A stretch of 64,000 nt of DNA, from positions 5,394,001-5,458,000 of the forward strand of contig NZ_CP007044.2 of the NCBI RefSeq assembly GCF_000520015.2, in the 5' to 3' direction. Positions 30,245 to 38,386 of this stretch are shown here, one piece after another. The DNA comes from Chania multitudinisentens RB-25 (GTDB lineage Bacteria > Pseudomonadota > Gammaproteobacteria > Enterobacterales > Enterobacteriaceae). The notes under the pieces are model-generated. The model ran no database searches. It worked only from the letters and a program-made list of their open reading frames with translations, and was not told the DNA's origin. A program made the position numbers and the translations under genes. Position 1 is the first letter of the stretch. The number at the start of each line of letters is the position of its first letter.

Positions 30245-30396
30245 ATATATCTTCTCCGACGTTGTTCGCGTGCACAAAGTCAATTGCGACCAGACTTGGG
30301 CAACACGGGTTATTCTCAATCGTTACTGAGCGACGCGATCCAGCAAACCCAAAGCGTGGCTTTTGGCGGTTGAGTTAATTAAAAAATGAGGTAACG

Positions 30397-31053
30397 CTAT
30401 TTGAATGCAAAGATGGAATAATCAATACGCATATTTCCAGTGAGATCGGGTATACCGTCCCTCTTTCTCTCACCATAGAGATAGTGTTCTTTCCTATTAA
30501 GCGACATATAAAGAATGCCTAATTGGTCATCGGTGTTTTTCTTGAGAATATCAGCCGCCATATTTGTCAAGAATTTCGTGATAATAACACCGGCGGCGAA
30601 AGTGGGATTTGCTGCGCCAAGAAGTAACGTCCCCAGGTTTGATGCAAATGCATCGAATTCTGGGTGATTAACAACGGCATCAAGTTGCTCGCCGATTAGG
30701 CGAATATTGTCATCGCCCTCAGTAGCAATAAGGCACCAGTTGAAATCTTCTGGGATCGCTGTTGATTGGTAGAGAACATATCCCGTATCGCCAAAAGTGA
30801 GTACCGCATTGTCTTTAACGTTGGCAATTTTAGTCAGGATTCGGGCTGAGGCGACTTGCTGGACTGCCTGTATAAGTAGGTTTTTTTTCTTGATTTTATC
30901 GGTTTCTGCAATCCAGGCATCAAGCAGTGGAACCTCGGCATCTGCGGTAATAAAGCTGATTAACTGAACCTGTGCGAGATCGCGTTTGAAGAAGAGGAAC
31001 GCATTCTCATGATTGTCAAAAATTCGAAGCTTATTGATCCGAAAATAAAACAT
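30397..31053 (-). CDS. Conserved-looking protein of unknown function
   Basis: A 218-aa protein from the ATG at 31053, chosen for the strong GAGGAGAGGG ribosome site; the frame starts at 31083. The N-terminal half (FYFRINKLRIFDNHENAFLF) has alternating beta-strand character, and ITKFLTNMAADILKKNTDDQ is helical with a hydrophobic stretch before it (LGTLLLGAANPTFAAGVII). There is no signal peptide. It is first in the minus-strand set with the membrane protein and the muramidase fusion. It may be an exported cargo or effector of that set, but there is no sequence evidence for a toxin domain. Confidence 0.5.
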   Translation of the reverse strand: MFYFRINKLRIFDNHENAFLFFKRDLAQVQLISFITADAEVPLLDAWIAETDKIKKKNLLIQAVQQVASARILTKIANVKDNAVLTFGDTGYVLYQSTAIPEDFNWCLIATEGDDNIRLIGEQLDAVVNHPEFDAFASNLGTLLLGAANPTFAAGVIITKFLTNMAADILKKNTDDQLGILYMSLNRKEHYLYGERKRDGIPDLTGNMRIDYSIFAFK

Positions 31054-31277
31054 AACCCTCTCCTCTCGCTGGTGGAAACACAAAGATCTCGAGTTCAGGT
31101 AGTTCGACGCCTAACGTTTGCACTGAGCGAAGCGCGTACAGACATTCAGGCCCATGCAAAAATCCCTACAGACAGTACAGATAAAAGATAGATGAGCCTG
31201 GCCGAGATTCCAGTGAGAGAATGAATAAATAAAAATATATATCAGTATTTTTAGCTATAAAAATCACGATATTGAAA

Positions 31278-31305
31278 TAAAAATTTCATAATTATGAAAT
31301 TTTTA
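31278..31305. repeat. 28-bp perfect palindrome
   Basis: The half-site TAAAAATTTCATAA is followed immediately by its exact reverse complement, giving a spacer-free dyad. It lies in the 612-bp gap between the divergent muramidase cluster and the sugar-acid operon, ~225 bp upstream of the first and ~390 bp upstream of the second. The lack of a loop argues against a terminator; an operator is more likely. The rest of 31084-31560 holds nothing else I can support. Confidence 0.5.
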
Positions 31306-31582
31306 GCTTGATAGTGGTTTTTTCCACTAATCACCAGCCGTTGACCGCAAAGAGCGAATGGAATGCTTGTCACTTTCCCTGCTAGAGATTTGATAACGCA
31401 GCATGCCTTGGTAAATCAGTGAATTATGTACACCAAGACTGTCGCCATCTATAGAAAAGTGAAGCCTGATGCCCGCACCGCTTCAATTCCTGTTGTACCA
31501 AACCGCCAAGGGAAAATAGGCATCAACTTACAATCAGCGACTGAGTATTGCTCCCCACTCAAATACCCGCGCTAAAAATAAA

Positions 31583-31647
31583 AAATGTGATCACGCTCAT
31601 TATTCAAGCAAAACAGGTTGAATACTGGATAAAACACGCCCAATATA
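31583..31647 (+). promoter_or_regulatory. CRP-like site and candidate promoter of the sugar-acid operon
   Basis: TGTGATCACGCTCATT (from 31586) has one perfect CRP half-site and a 3/5 match in the other, within A/T-rich flanks. A possible -35 (TTGAAT 31618-31623) and -10 (AATATA 31642-31647) follow with an 18-bp spacer. The CRP centre would be about 60 bp before the start of transcription, the class I position. Catabolite activation fits a sugar-acid operon. Confidence 0.4.
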
Positions 31648-31666
31648 AACACAAATGCGAACACAA

Positions 31667-31680
31667 TCCGTAAATGCGGA
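31667..31680. promoter_or_regulatory. Candidate operator for the IclR-type repressor
   Basis: TCCGTAAATGCGGA is a dyad with 12 of 14 bases in symmetric pairs. It overlaps a tandem direct repeat (AAATGCGAAC 31653-31662, AAATGCGGAC 31672-31681). It lies between the candidate promoter and the first gene, where a repressor would block transcription. The IclR gene at the end of the locus is the obvious regulator. Confidence 0.35.
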
Positions 31681-31695
31681 CAATAGGGATGAATA

Positions 31696-32850
31696 ATGAC
31701 CGAATTCACTTACAATAACCCCGTTAAACTCCACGTTGGCCCAGGTAAATTTGGCTTGCTGGGTGGCATTGCACAGCAATATGGCAAGAAGGCGCTGCTC
31801 GTGGTGTCTGATAGCACCAAACCCACTGGCCAACTTGCCAAAGCGCAGGCAACGCTGTCCGCAGCGGGGATAGAATATGTGGTGTACGACAAATTTATGC
31901 AGAACCCGCTCTCCACGCTGGTGGAAGAAGGTGCCGAACAAGCACGCCAAGAGAAGTGCGATCTGGTCATTGGTATCGGTGGCGGTAGCGCCATGGATAT
32001 GACGAAAGGTATTGCATTTTGTGCCTGCAACCCCGGCAGCATCTGGGATTACGTCTTTGGCAGAAAGCAGGCGCAGTATGCGCTGCCAATTATTTTAGTG
32101 CCCACCACGGCAGGCACTGGCAGTGAAGCCAACCGCACTGCGGTATTTACCAACCCGGAAACCCACGACAAAAAAGGCCTGGTTAACCCATTAATCTACC
32201 CGGTCGCCTCGATTATCGACCCGGAACTGATGCTGACCTTGCCAAAGCGGGTGATCGCGGGGCCCGGTGCCGACGTCCTGTTCCATGCCCTTGAGTCCTA
32301 TATTTCCCGCAACGCCCATCCGTTCAGCGAAATGCTCTCGCTGCGTGCAATCACGCTACTGACGAAGAACCTGCCGCGAGTTTATGCCGATGTCACCGAT
32401 CTGGCAGCCTGGGAACACGTTACCTTTGCCAGTACGCTCGCCGGAATGGCTATCGATTGTGCCGGCACAACCTTACCGCATGCGCTCCAGCACCCGATGG
32501 GAGGGCTGCTTGATGTGATTCACGCCGAAGGTATCGCTGCGGTTTATCCTGCCTTTATGGAGTACACCTGGTCGGCAGCCCCGGAAAAATTTGCCGCGAT
32601 AGCTGCTGCAATGGGAGTCGATACGCGCAATATGACCACCGAGGAGGCCGCTTACAGCAGCGTTCAGGCCGTTACGTCATTCCTGTTATCCATCAATATG
32701 CAGCCTTCTTTAACTGAGCTGGGCGTGAAAGAAGAACATTTCGACTGGATCATCAATAACGTGCAAACCACGATGAAAGTGGTACTGGAAAATAATCCAC
32801 GTGTACCGGATGCCAATACGCTTCGCGATATTTTGCAGCGCAGCCTTTAA
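31696..32850 (+). CDS. Iron-containing alcohol dehydrogenase
   Basis: A 384-aa group III dehydrogenase. The NAD-binding loop GIGGGSAMDMTKGIAF and the family signature VPTTAGTGSEANRTAVF are intact. Metal ligands are expected at Asp/His positions in GADVLFHALESYIS and the later HALQHPMGGLLD segment; both His-containing motifs are there. Homologues include lactaldehyde reductase and 1,3-propanediol dehydrogenase. As the first gene of an operon with KDG-type kinases and aldolase it probably oxidises or reduces a sugar-acid intermediate or an aldehyde made by the aldolase. The substrate is not certain. Confidence 0.85.
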   Translation: MTEFTYNNPVKLHVGPGKFGLLGGIAQQYGKKALLVVSDSTKPTGQLAKAQATLSAAGIEYVVYDKFMQNPLSTLVEEGAEQARQEKCDLVIGIGGGSAMDMTKGIAFCACNPGSIWDYVFGRKQAQYALPIILVPTTAGTGSEANRTAVFTNPETHDKKGLVNPLIYPVASIIDPELMLTLPKRVIAGPGADVLFHALESYISRNAHPFSEMLSLRAITLLTKNLPRVYADVTDLAAWEHVTFASTLAGMAIDCAGTTLPHALQHPMGGLLDVIHAEGIAAVYPAFMEYTWSAAPEKFAAIAAAMGVDTRNMTTEEAAYSSVQAVTSFLLSINMQPSLTELGVKEEHFDWIINNVQTTMKVVLENNPRVPDANTLRDILQRSL

Positions 32851-32877
32851 TAAATAAGAAAATTTAAAGGAGTGGAT

Positions 32878-33900
32878 ATGTTTATTGTCATTGATTCAGG
32901 CTCATCCGCCACGCGTATTTATTTACTGAGTTTTTCAGGCAATGACATTATTGATAAAATAGTCATCGATGAAGGAGTGAACTCTACCCTGACTCATGGA
33001 AGTAATCATGTATTGCGCCAGGCAATGGCACAAGGTGTCAAAACACTATTGGCAAGAAACGAAAAGAAACAACAAGATATCCACTTTATTATCGCATCGG
33101 GAATGATCACCTCAAACCTGGGGTTGCATGAGGTTCCACACCGGGTTGCACCCGCCGGTATCGAAGATTTGGCACAGCATACCCTGTCATTTGCAGCAAA
33201 CGAACTCTTGGCATTAGATATTCCCGTCAAACTGATACCAGGCATTCGTAACCAGACAACGCCATCCTGGGAAAATCTCAGCGGCATTGATCTCATGCGT
33301 GGCGAAGAAACCCAGGCAATCGGCCTGCTGTTGGGGCGCCAACCTAAACTGCCCTGCATCATGATCGAGTTAGGTTCCACCACAAAATTAATTGCGATCG
33401 ATCAGCAAGGAAAAATTACAGGCAGTATTACCTCCTTAAGTGGCCAGGTATATGCTGCGATATTAAAACACACCTTCTTGTCATCAAGCATTACAGTAAC
33501 GCCAGAAGAAGAAATGGAGGAGAAAATAGATCCGAAAATTATTGATGCCGCCTGCCATTCCGTTCAAGTGAGTGGTTTATTACGTACTTTGTTGATGACC
33601 CGATTTTTACAGTTCTCATTTCCAACAACCGCACCGCAACGCAAGCTGTTTCTTGAAAGTGCCTTTGCCGGTGACGATATAACAACCTTTATTAATGCCC
33701 AACACCAGGGGTTCGATTTCCACGGGGATATATTTTTAATCGGTAATGCACAACGCTGTGAAATTTACCACCACGTGATTCAGAAACAGCTAAAAATAAA
33801 TAACGCTCTGCAAATTATTTCGGACGAAGAACAAATAGACCTGCTGGTAATTACCGGTGCCAGCGCTATTGCCAACACGCTTCGTACCCTACACCGATAA
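32878..33900 (+). CDS. 2-dehydro-3-deoxygalactonokinase-like protein (divergent copy)
   Basis: A 340-aa protein from ATG 32878, which has AAGGAG 5 bp upstream (a GTG two codons earlier is the alternative). It belongs to the DgoK family: the phosphate-binding start FIVIDSGSSATRIYLL, the segment ASGMITSNLGLHEVPH, and MRGEETQAIGLL are shared with the copy encoded next. Compared with that copy the second phosphate motif is altered (IELGSTTKLI instead of LPGSHSKFV), so activity or substrate may differ. AT content is higher than in its neighbour. It may be a diverging duplicate or a subunit that pairs with the second kinase. Confidence 0.75.
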   Translation: MFIVIDSGSSATRIYLLSFSGNDIIDKIVIDEGVNSTLTHGSNHVLRQAMAQGVKTLLARNEKKQQDIHFIIASGMITSNLGLHEVPHRVAPAGIEDLAQHTLSFAANELLALDIPVKLIPGIRNQTTPSWENLSGIDLMRGEETQAIGLLLGRQPKLPCIMIELGSTTKLIAIDQQGKITGSITSLSGQVYAAILKHTFLSSSITVTPEEEMEEKIDPKIIDAACHSVQVSGLLRTLLMTRFLQFSFPTTAPQRKLFLESAFAGDDITTFINAQHQGFDFHGDIFLIGNAQRCEIYHHVIQKQLKINNALQIISDEEQIDLLVITGASAIANTLRTLHR

Positions 33901-33916
33901 TAGAAGCGAGAAAAAC

Positions 33917-34906
33917 ATGTACATTATTACTATTGATACCGGCACCACCAACACCAGAGTTTGTGCCTGGCAGGGCGAACAACAGCTTGCTGAGATAGCC
34001 AGCCCAACAGGCGTAAGGGATACCGCCATCACCGGCAGTACCGCAGCCTTAATGAAAGGGGTGAGCCAGGCCGTGCAGGAGGCCATAATCCAGGCCGCCA
34101 TCCCCGCTGACGCAAGAGTGGTTTATCTGGCATCGGGCATGATCACTTCCAACGTCGGGCTGTGCGAAATCCCGCATTTACTGGCCCCTGCGGGGCTTAA
34201 TGAATTGGCCCAGGGCATGGTAAGCGTTCCCCTACCTGAAGTTGCCGCCTCCCCCATCTGGTTTGTGCCAGGGGTCCGTAATCATAATTCGGTAATCACA
34301 CTGGAAAATGCCGAGCAGATGGACATGATGCGTGGCGAGGAAACGGAAGCCATCGGTGTGCTGGAAAGCCTTGGTATCCATGGCCCAGCGCTGATCGTGC
34401 TGCCAGGTTCGCACTCTAAATTCGTCAAAATAGATGCAGATGATCGTATTGAAGGCTGCGTCACCACCATTGGTGGTGAACTGCTGGATGTTATTACCCG
34501 GCACACTATTCTTGCCAACGCTCTGCACCAGCAATTTGCCCAAGAGATAGAAACGCCAGCCTTGCTCCAGGGCGCAAGCCAATGCCTTAAAACCGGCCTG
34601 TCACGCACCTGTTTCTCGGTCCGTGTGCTGGATATGTTCAGTGACCTGACGCTTAACCAGAAAGCCAACGTGTTATTGGGGGCGATATTACAAGACGATT
34701 TGCAGGCGGTTAAACATAGCGAAGCTTTTACGGTCACCCCGGAAACTCACGTTGTGGTATGCGGGAAAGATACGCTTAAATTTGCCTTCGCCGCATTAAT
34801 TGAGAATGACCCCTGGTTTAGCGGGAAAGTTACCGTCGCTACACCCCATCGTTCACTTTCCAGCTCTGGATTATTTTCCCTGGCCCGTTGCCGACAGATT
34901 ATTTAA
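33917..34906 (+). CDS. dgoK: 2-dehydro-3-deoxygalactonokinase
   Basis: A 329-aa kinase starting at ATG 33917 after GCGAGAAAAAC; the open frame upstream overlaps the previous gene and is ignored. DgoK motifs are all conserved: ITIDTGTTNTRV, ASGMITSNVGLCEIPH, MRGEETEAIGVL and LPGSHSKFVKID. The enzyme phosphorylates 2-keto-3-deoxy-galactonate (or -gluconate) at C6, making the substrate of the aldolase encoded two genes on. It begins 16 bp after the divergent copy, so the two are tandem paralogues on one transcript. Confidence 0.85.
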   Translation: MYIITIDTGTTNTRVCAWQGEQQLAEIASPTGVRDTAITGSTAALMKGVSQAVQEAIIQAAIPADARVVYLASGMITSNVGLCEIPHLLAPAGLNELAQGMVSVPLPEVAASPIWFVPGVRNHNSVITLENAEQMDMMRGEETEAIGVLESLGIHGPALIVLPGSHSKFVKIDADDRIEGCVTTIGGELLDVITRHTILANALHQQFAQEIETPALLQGASQCLKTGLSRTCFSVRVLDMFSDLTLNQKANVLLGAILQDDLQAVKHSEAFTVTPETHVVVCGKDTLKFAFAALIENDPWFSGKVTVATPHRSLSSSGLFSLARCRQII

Positions 34907-34944
34907 TTCCTTTGTACCCTACATAAAATTAAAAGGTCTGACTT

Positions 34945-36252
34945 ATGAATACCATCGTTAATGAAAGAGCAATAACTAAAAAACGAGGAAATAAGCGTTG
35001 GTTTGTTGTTTTCCTCCTGTTGGTTGGCGGTATTGTTAATTACCTTGACCGCGCCAGCCTTTCCATTGCTGCACCGGACATGATGAAAGATCTGAACTTA
35101 TCCAATACCGATATCGGGCTATTAGGTTCGGTGTTTGCCCTGATCTACGCGCTTTGCCAGCTGCCTGCCGGTTGGTTGGTTGACCGCTTCGGCCCCAAAA
35201 AAGTGTATGGCTGGGCCGTAGGGTTATGGAGCGGTGCCACAATGTTAACCGGTGCTTGCAGCAACATGGTGAGCCTGATTTTTGCCCGCGGCCTGTTGGG
35301 GGTTACCGAAGCCCCTTGCTGGCCAGGAGCGGCAAAGATTACCGCTTCGTGGTTCCCGAAAAGTGAACGTGCGTTGGCAACCGGCTTCTGGGATGCCGCG
35401 TCTAAATGGGGGCCCGCTATCGCCCCTCCGATTCTGGTTGCCATCATTGTCCCTTTCGGCTGGCGTGCTCTGTTTTATATTGCCGGTGCAATAGGCTTTA
35501 TTTTCGTGGCCTTTTTCATCTTCGCTTACCATCAACCGGAAAAACACCCAAACATTACTCAAGAAGAACTCGATTATATTAAAGAAGGCGGCGGTGGTAC
35601 TGCCCAAAAATTAACGGGCGGTACGGAAAAAGTCAGTTGGGGCGGTTTATTTAAATATCGCTGCATCTGGGGAATGATTTTAGGGTGGTTCTGTTATGTG
35701 TGGATGATGAATATTTTCACCACCTTCTTGCCGCTTTATTTAATGAAAACGCAAAACATACAGTTCAAAGAGTTAGGCATCTACGCCAGTATTCCTTATT
35801 TCGGCGGGATTGTCGGCGCAATTGCCGGTGGCTACATCTCCAAATGGCTGGTTGATAAACAGATCTTCAAAGAATCTTTAAAGGCCAAACGCGCCACGAT
35901 CAGCGTCTCTGCCCTCTTGGCCGGTGCGGCTGTGATTGCAGTACCTATGGTGGATAGCCTGTCGGCAACCCTGACATTGCTGGTGATTGCCATGGCTCTG
36001 CTTTCCTCGCTTTCTGCAACGGGCTGGGCATTACCTGGTGATGTTGCCCCTGCTTCCATGGTGGCCTCGGTGGGCAGTATCCAGAACTTCGGCGGCTATT
36101 TTGCCGGCTCGTTATCACCGCTGGTGACCGGATTAATCGCCGATGTCACGGGGTCTTATACCTTGGCTTTTGTCAGCGGTGGGATTATCGCAGCCTGCGC
36201 TGCGCTGTGTTACTGGTTCATCGTTAAAGAACCCGTGGCCGTAACGGATTGA
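34945..36252 (+). CDS. MFS sugar-acid transporter (anion:cation symporter family)
   Basis: A 435-aa protein with 12 hydrophobic helices. The family-specific start (FVVFLLLVGGIVNYLDRASLS) and the RGLLGVTEAPCWPGAAKIT segment match galactonate/hexuronate/glucarate permeases (DgoT, ExuT, GudP). It likely imports the sugar acid metabolised by this operon by proton symport. It begins 38 bp after the kinase gene and ends 46 bp before the aldolase. Confidence 0.85.
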   Translation: MNTIVNERAITKKRGNKRWFVVFLLLVGGIVNYLDRASLSIAAPDMMKDLNLSNTDIGLLGSVFALIYALCQLPAGWLVDRFGPKKVYGWAVGLWSGATMLTGACSNMVSLIFARGLLGVTEAPCWPGAAKITASWFPKSERALATGFWDAASKWGPAIAPPILVAIIVPFGWRALFYIAGAIGFIFVAFFIFAYHQPEKHPNITQEELDYIKEGGGGTAQKLTGGTEKVSWGGLFKYRCIWGMILGWFCYVWMMNIFTTFLPLYLMKTQNIQFKELGIYASIPYFGGIVGAIAGGYISKWLVDKQIFKESLKAKRATISVSALLAGAAVIAVPMVDSLSATLTLLVIAMALLSSLSATGWALPGDVAPASMVASVGSIQNFGGYFAGSLSPLVTGLIADVTGSYTLAFVSGGIIAACAALCYWFIVKEPVAVTD

Positions 36253-36298
36253 CGTCGTCGGGGAGGCAACTCCCCGACATTTCCATAAGAGGTTAGAC

Positions 36299-36946
36299 AT
36301 GATTAAGCAACGCGTGATTCGCGCTATAGAAGAAACCGGCATGATTGCCATTGTACGCGGCGTCGCACCAGAAAGTATTTTACCCCTCGCCACCGCGCTG
36401 TATGAAGGTGGCATTCGGGTGATTGAAGTGACCTGTAACTCCACCCGCCACCTGGAGAGTATCAGCACCCTTAAACAGGAAGTGGGAGACAAGATGTGGA
36501 TAGGAGCAGGCACGGTGCTCAACCCGGTCATGGCGCAACTGGTGCTGGATGCCGGTGCCGATTTTGTGCTCTCCCCGGATTTTAATCCCGATGTGGTAAT
36601 GATGGTGCATGAAAAGCAGCGGCTGATGATCCCTGCGGTAATGACGCCTTCTGAAATCTTACAGGCCTGCCGGTTAGGTGTGGATCTTTTAAAACTATTC
36701 CCAGCCAATAGCCTCGGTGTGACTTATCTGAAAGAGGTGCGGGGGCCACTGGATGGGCTGCCTTTGATCCCGGTTGGCGGCATTACGCTTGAAAATACCC
36801 GTGAATTTGCCAAAGCTGGCGCGTTTGCGGTGGGCGTGGGGAGCGCGTTGACCAATAAGCAGTGGATTGAACAAGGCGACTGGAGCGCCATTACACAGCA
36901 GGCAAAAACCTTTATCCAGGCGTTTCATGAAGGCAAACAAGCCTGA
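36299..36946 (+). CDS. KDPG/KDPGal-type aldolase
   Basis: A 215-aa class I aldolase. IEVTCNS carries the catalytic Glu, GAGTVL is the phosphate-region strand, and Lys132 in LLKLFPANSLG is the Schiff-base residue. It splits 2-keto-3-deoxy-6-phospho-gluconate or -galactonate to pyruvate and glyceraldehyde-3-phosphate. Gene order (kinase, transporter, aldolase) is as in dgo-like operons, but no DgoD-type dehydratase is here. It is the last structural gene and is followed by a terminator. Confidence 0.85.
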   Translation: MIKQRVIRAIEETGMIAIVRGVAPESILPLATALYEGGIRVIEVTCNSTRHLESISTLKQEVGDKMWIGAGTVLNPVMAQLVLDAGADFVLSPDFNPDVVMMVHEKQRLMIPAVMTPSEILQACRLGVDLLKLFPANSLGVTYLKEVRGPLDGLPLIPVGGITLENTREFAKAGAFAVGVGSALTNKQWIEQGDWSAITQQAKTFIQAFHEGKQA

Positions 36947-36954
36947 CTCCGTAG

Positions 36955-36989
36955 ATAAGCAAGCCATAGGGAAACCGTGGCTTGCTTAT
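36955..36989. terminator. Strong hairpin terminator after the aldolase
   Basis: Perfect 12-bp arms ATAAGCAAGCCA and TGGCTTGCTTAT surround an 11-base loop, 8 bp after the stop codon. Downstream bases are only mildly T-rich. It separates the operon from the IclR gene, which then needs its own promoter. Confidence 0.7.
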
Positions 36990-37062
36990 TCAGAAGGCTA
37001 CTGTATTCGCTCTCATTACCTCGTTATACTGCCTGTTATAAAAACAACAGTGAGGTAAGCCT

Positions 37063-37866
37063 GTGTCTGAAAAGATAAATCGTTCGGTTTTCAGGGCGTT
37101 GGAGATGCTGGAACTGATTGCAGCAAGTAAAAACGAGCTGACCATCACCGAAATAAGCAAACAGCTTGGCATCCCAAAGAGCACAACCTTTGATATTCTC
37201 TATACCCTGCTTGATAAAGGCTATCTTGAGCAGACCAACGAAAAACAGAAGCATTTTAAGCTGGGCGTAAAATTGTTCCAGACCGGTGCCAGTTACCTCG
37301 ATCAAACCCCTTTCCAGAATGTGGCACATGCGATGCTGGAGAAACTCTCCGAACTGGCAGGGGAAACCGTGTTTCTCGCGTTACTGAATAATGACGAGTT
37401 GGTTTATTTTGATAAAGTGGAAAGCCCTAACTCCGTGAGAACTTCGGCCAGAATTGGCTCCAATAACCCGTTGTATTGTACCGGGCTGGGTAAAGCAATC
37501 CTGGCAACGCTGCCTGACGATGAAGTGAAAGCCATTCTGGCACGCACTGGTGGGCTAAAGGCCATCACACCGCATACTGTGACCAATGAAGCACAGTTTT
37601 TCTCTATTCTGAATCAGGCCCGCCAGCAAGGATATGCGGTTGACGATCGCGAACATAACGCGGAAGTATTCTGTCTTGCCGCCCCGGTCTACAACCTGCA
37701 AGGGAAAGTTTACGCGGCCATCAGCATCGCCAGCCTATTTACTAAAATTAACCACCAGCCGGAAAAGATTGCCACGTTGGGGAAAATAATCTCCGATACG
37801 GCGCTGGAGCTTTCGCAGCGTATCGGCTACCGCGGCCAGCGGTTGTATGCCGATTTTCTGCGTTAA
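37063..37866 (+). CDS. IclR-family transcriptional regulator
   Basis: A 267-aa regulator starting at GTG after GAGGTAAGC. The N-terminal winged helix reads LTITEISKQLGIPKSTTFDIL, and the effector domain contains YCTGLGKAILATL, a standard IclR signature. It probably represses the preceding sugar-acid operon and responds to a KDG-like ligand. Its own upstream region has a wide dyad (TTACCTC 37016-37022 / GAGGTAA 37052-37058) around a TATACT -10-like sequence, consistent with autoregulation. Confidence 0.85.
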   Translation: MSEKINRSVFRALEMLELIAASKNELTITEISKQLGIPKSTTFDILYTLLDKGYLEQTNEKQKHFKLGVKLFQTGASYLDQTPFQNVAHAMLEKLSELAGETVFLALLNNDELVYFDKVESPNSVRTSARIGSNNPLYCTGLGKAILATLPDDEVKAILARTGGLKAITPHTVTNEAQFFSILNQARQQGYAVDDREHNAEVFCLAAPVYNLQGKVYAAISIASLFTKINHQPEKIATLGKIISDTALELSQRIGYRGQRLYADFLR

Positions 37867-37925
37867 CTTCCCGGCCTGGCTCTCGCCACGGTTATTCTGG
37901 GTAACCGTGGTGATAGTCAAGACCC

Positions 37926-38215
37926 TGACCTGTTCTCCATTGATTAACACTCCACGATGTTTGTAATGTCTTCATCATTAACGTGAGGACATCCCCATGA
38001 AGAAGCGTTTTTCCGACGAACCGATCATCAGTATTCTCCGCGAGGCTGAAGCCGGTGTTTCTGCCCGTGAACTGTGCCGTAACTATGCTACGTTTTATAC
38101 TTGGCGCAAGAAGTATGGCAGCATGGAGCCCCCCAAAGTTAAGCGATTGAAGACTCTTGAAAAAGAGAACGCTCGTCTGAAGAAGCTGCTCACCGAGAAC
38201 ATACTGGATATATAG
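37926..38215 (+). pseudogene. Truncated left end of an IS407-type IS3 element
   Basis: The end TGACCTG and the whole upstream region match the left end of the intact-length element at 41159. The orfA frame (37997-38215, 72 codons) starts [20 protein letters not shown] like the 87-aa copy at 41231. It has a 4-residue in-frame deletion in the HTH (CRNY-ATFYTW against [14 protein letters not shown]) and stops early at ENILDI. orfB is missing. It is a dead fragment left by an older insertion or recombination. Confidence 0.8.
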
Positions 38216-38386
38216 CGAGAAAGGTAGGTAAACGTTGGGTTTCAGACACAAAAAAAGACGTCAGTTGGCGTCCATTGGAATGGCCGGACTCGAATTTCAA
38301 CATTAATCAACTGAATTTTAATTGATTAATCACAAAATTAATGCTTATGTATACTCAGTTGTATACTTACCTGTCTTACTTCAAAG

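Noticed and set aside
31600..31950. 116-codon minus-strand frame at the start of the Fe-alcohol dehydrogenase
   Set aside because: It overlaps the operon promoter and first gene antisense and shows no family features.
38240..38345. tRNA or attachment-site fragment (GGACTCGAA resembles a T-arm)
   Set aside because: The flanking bases do not pair as a T-stem or acceptor stem, no CCA end is present, and no second copy or integrase gene was found in the window.
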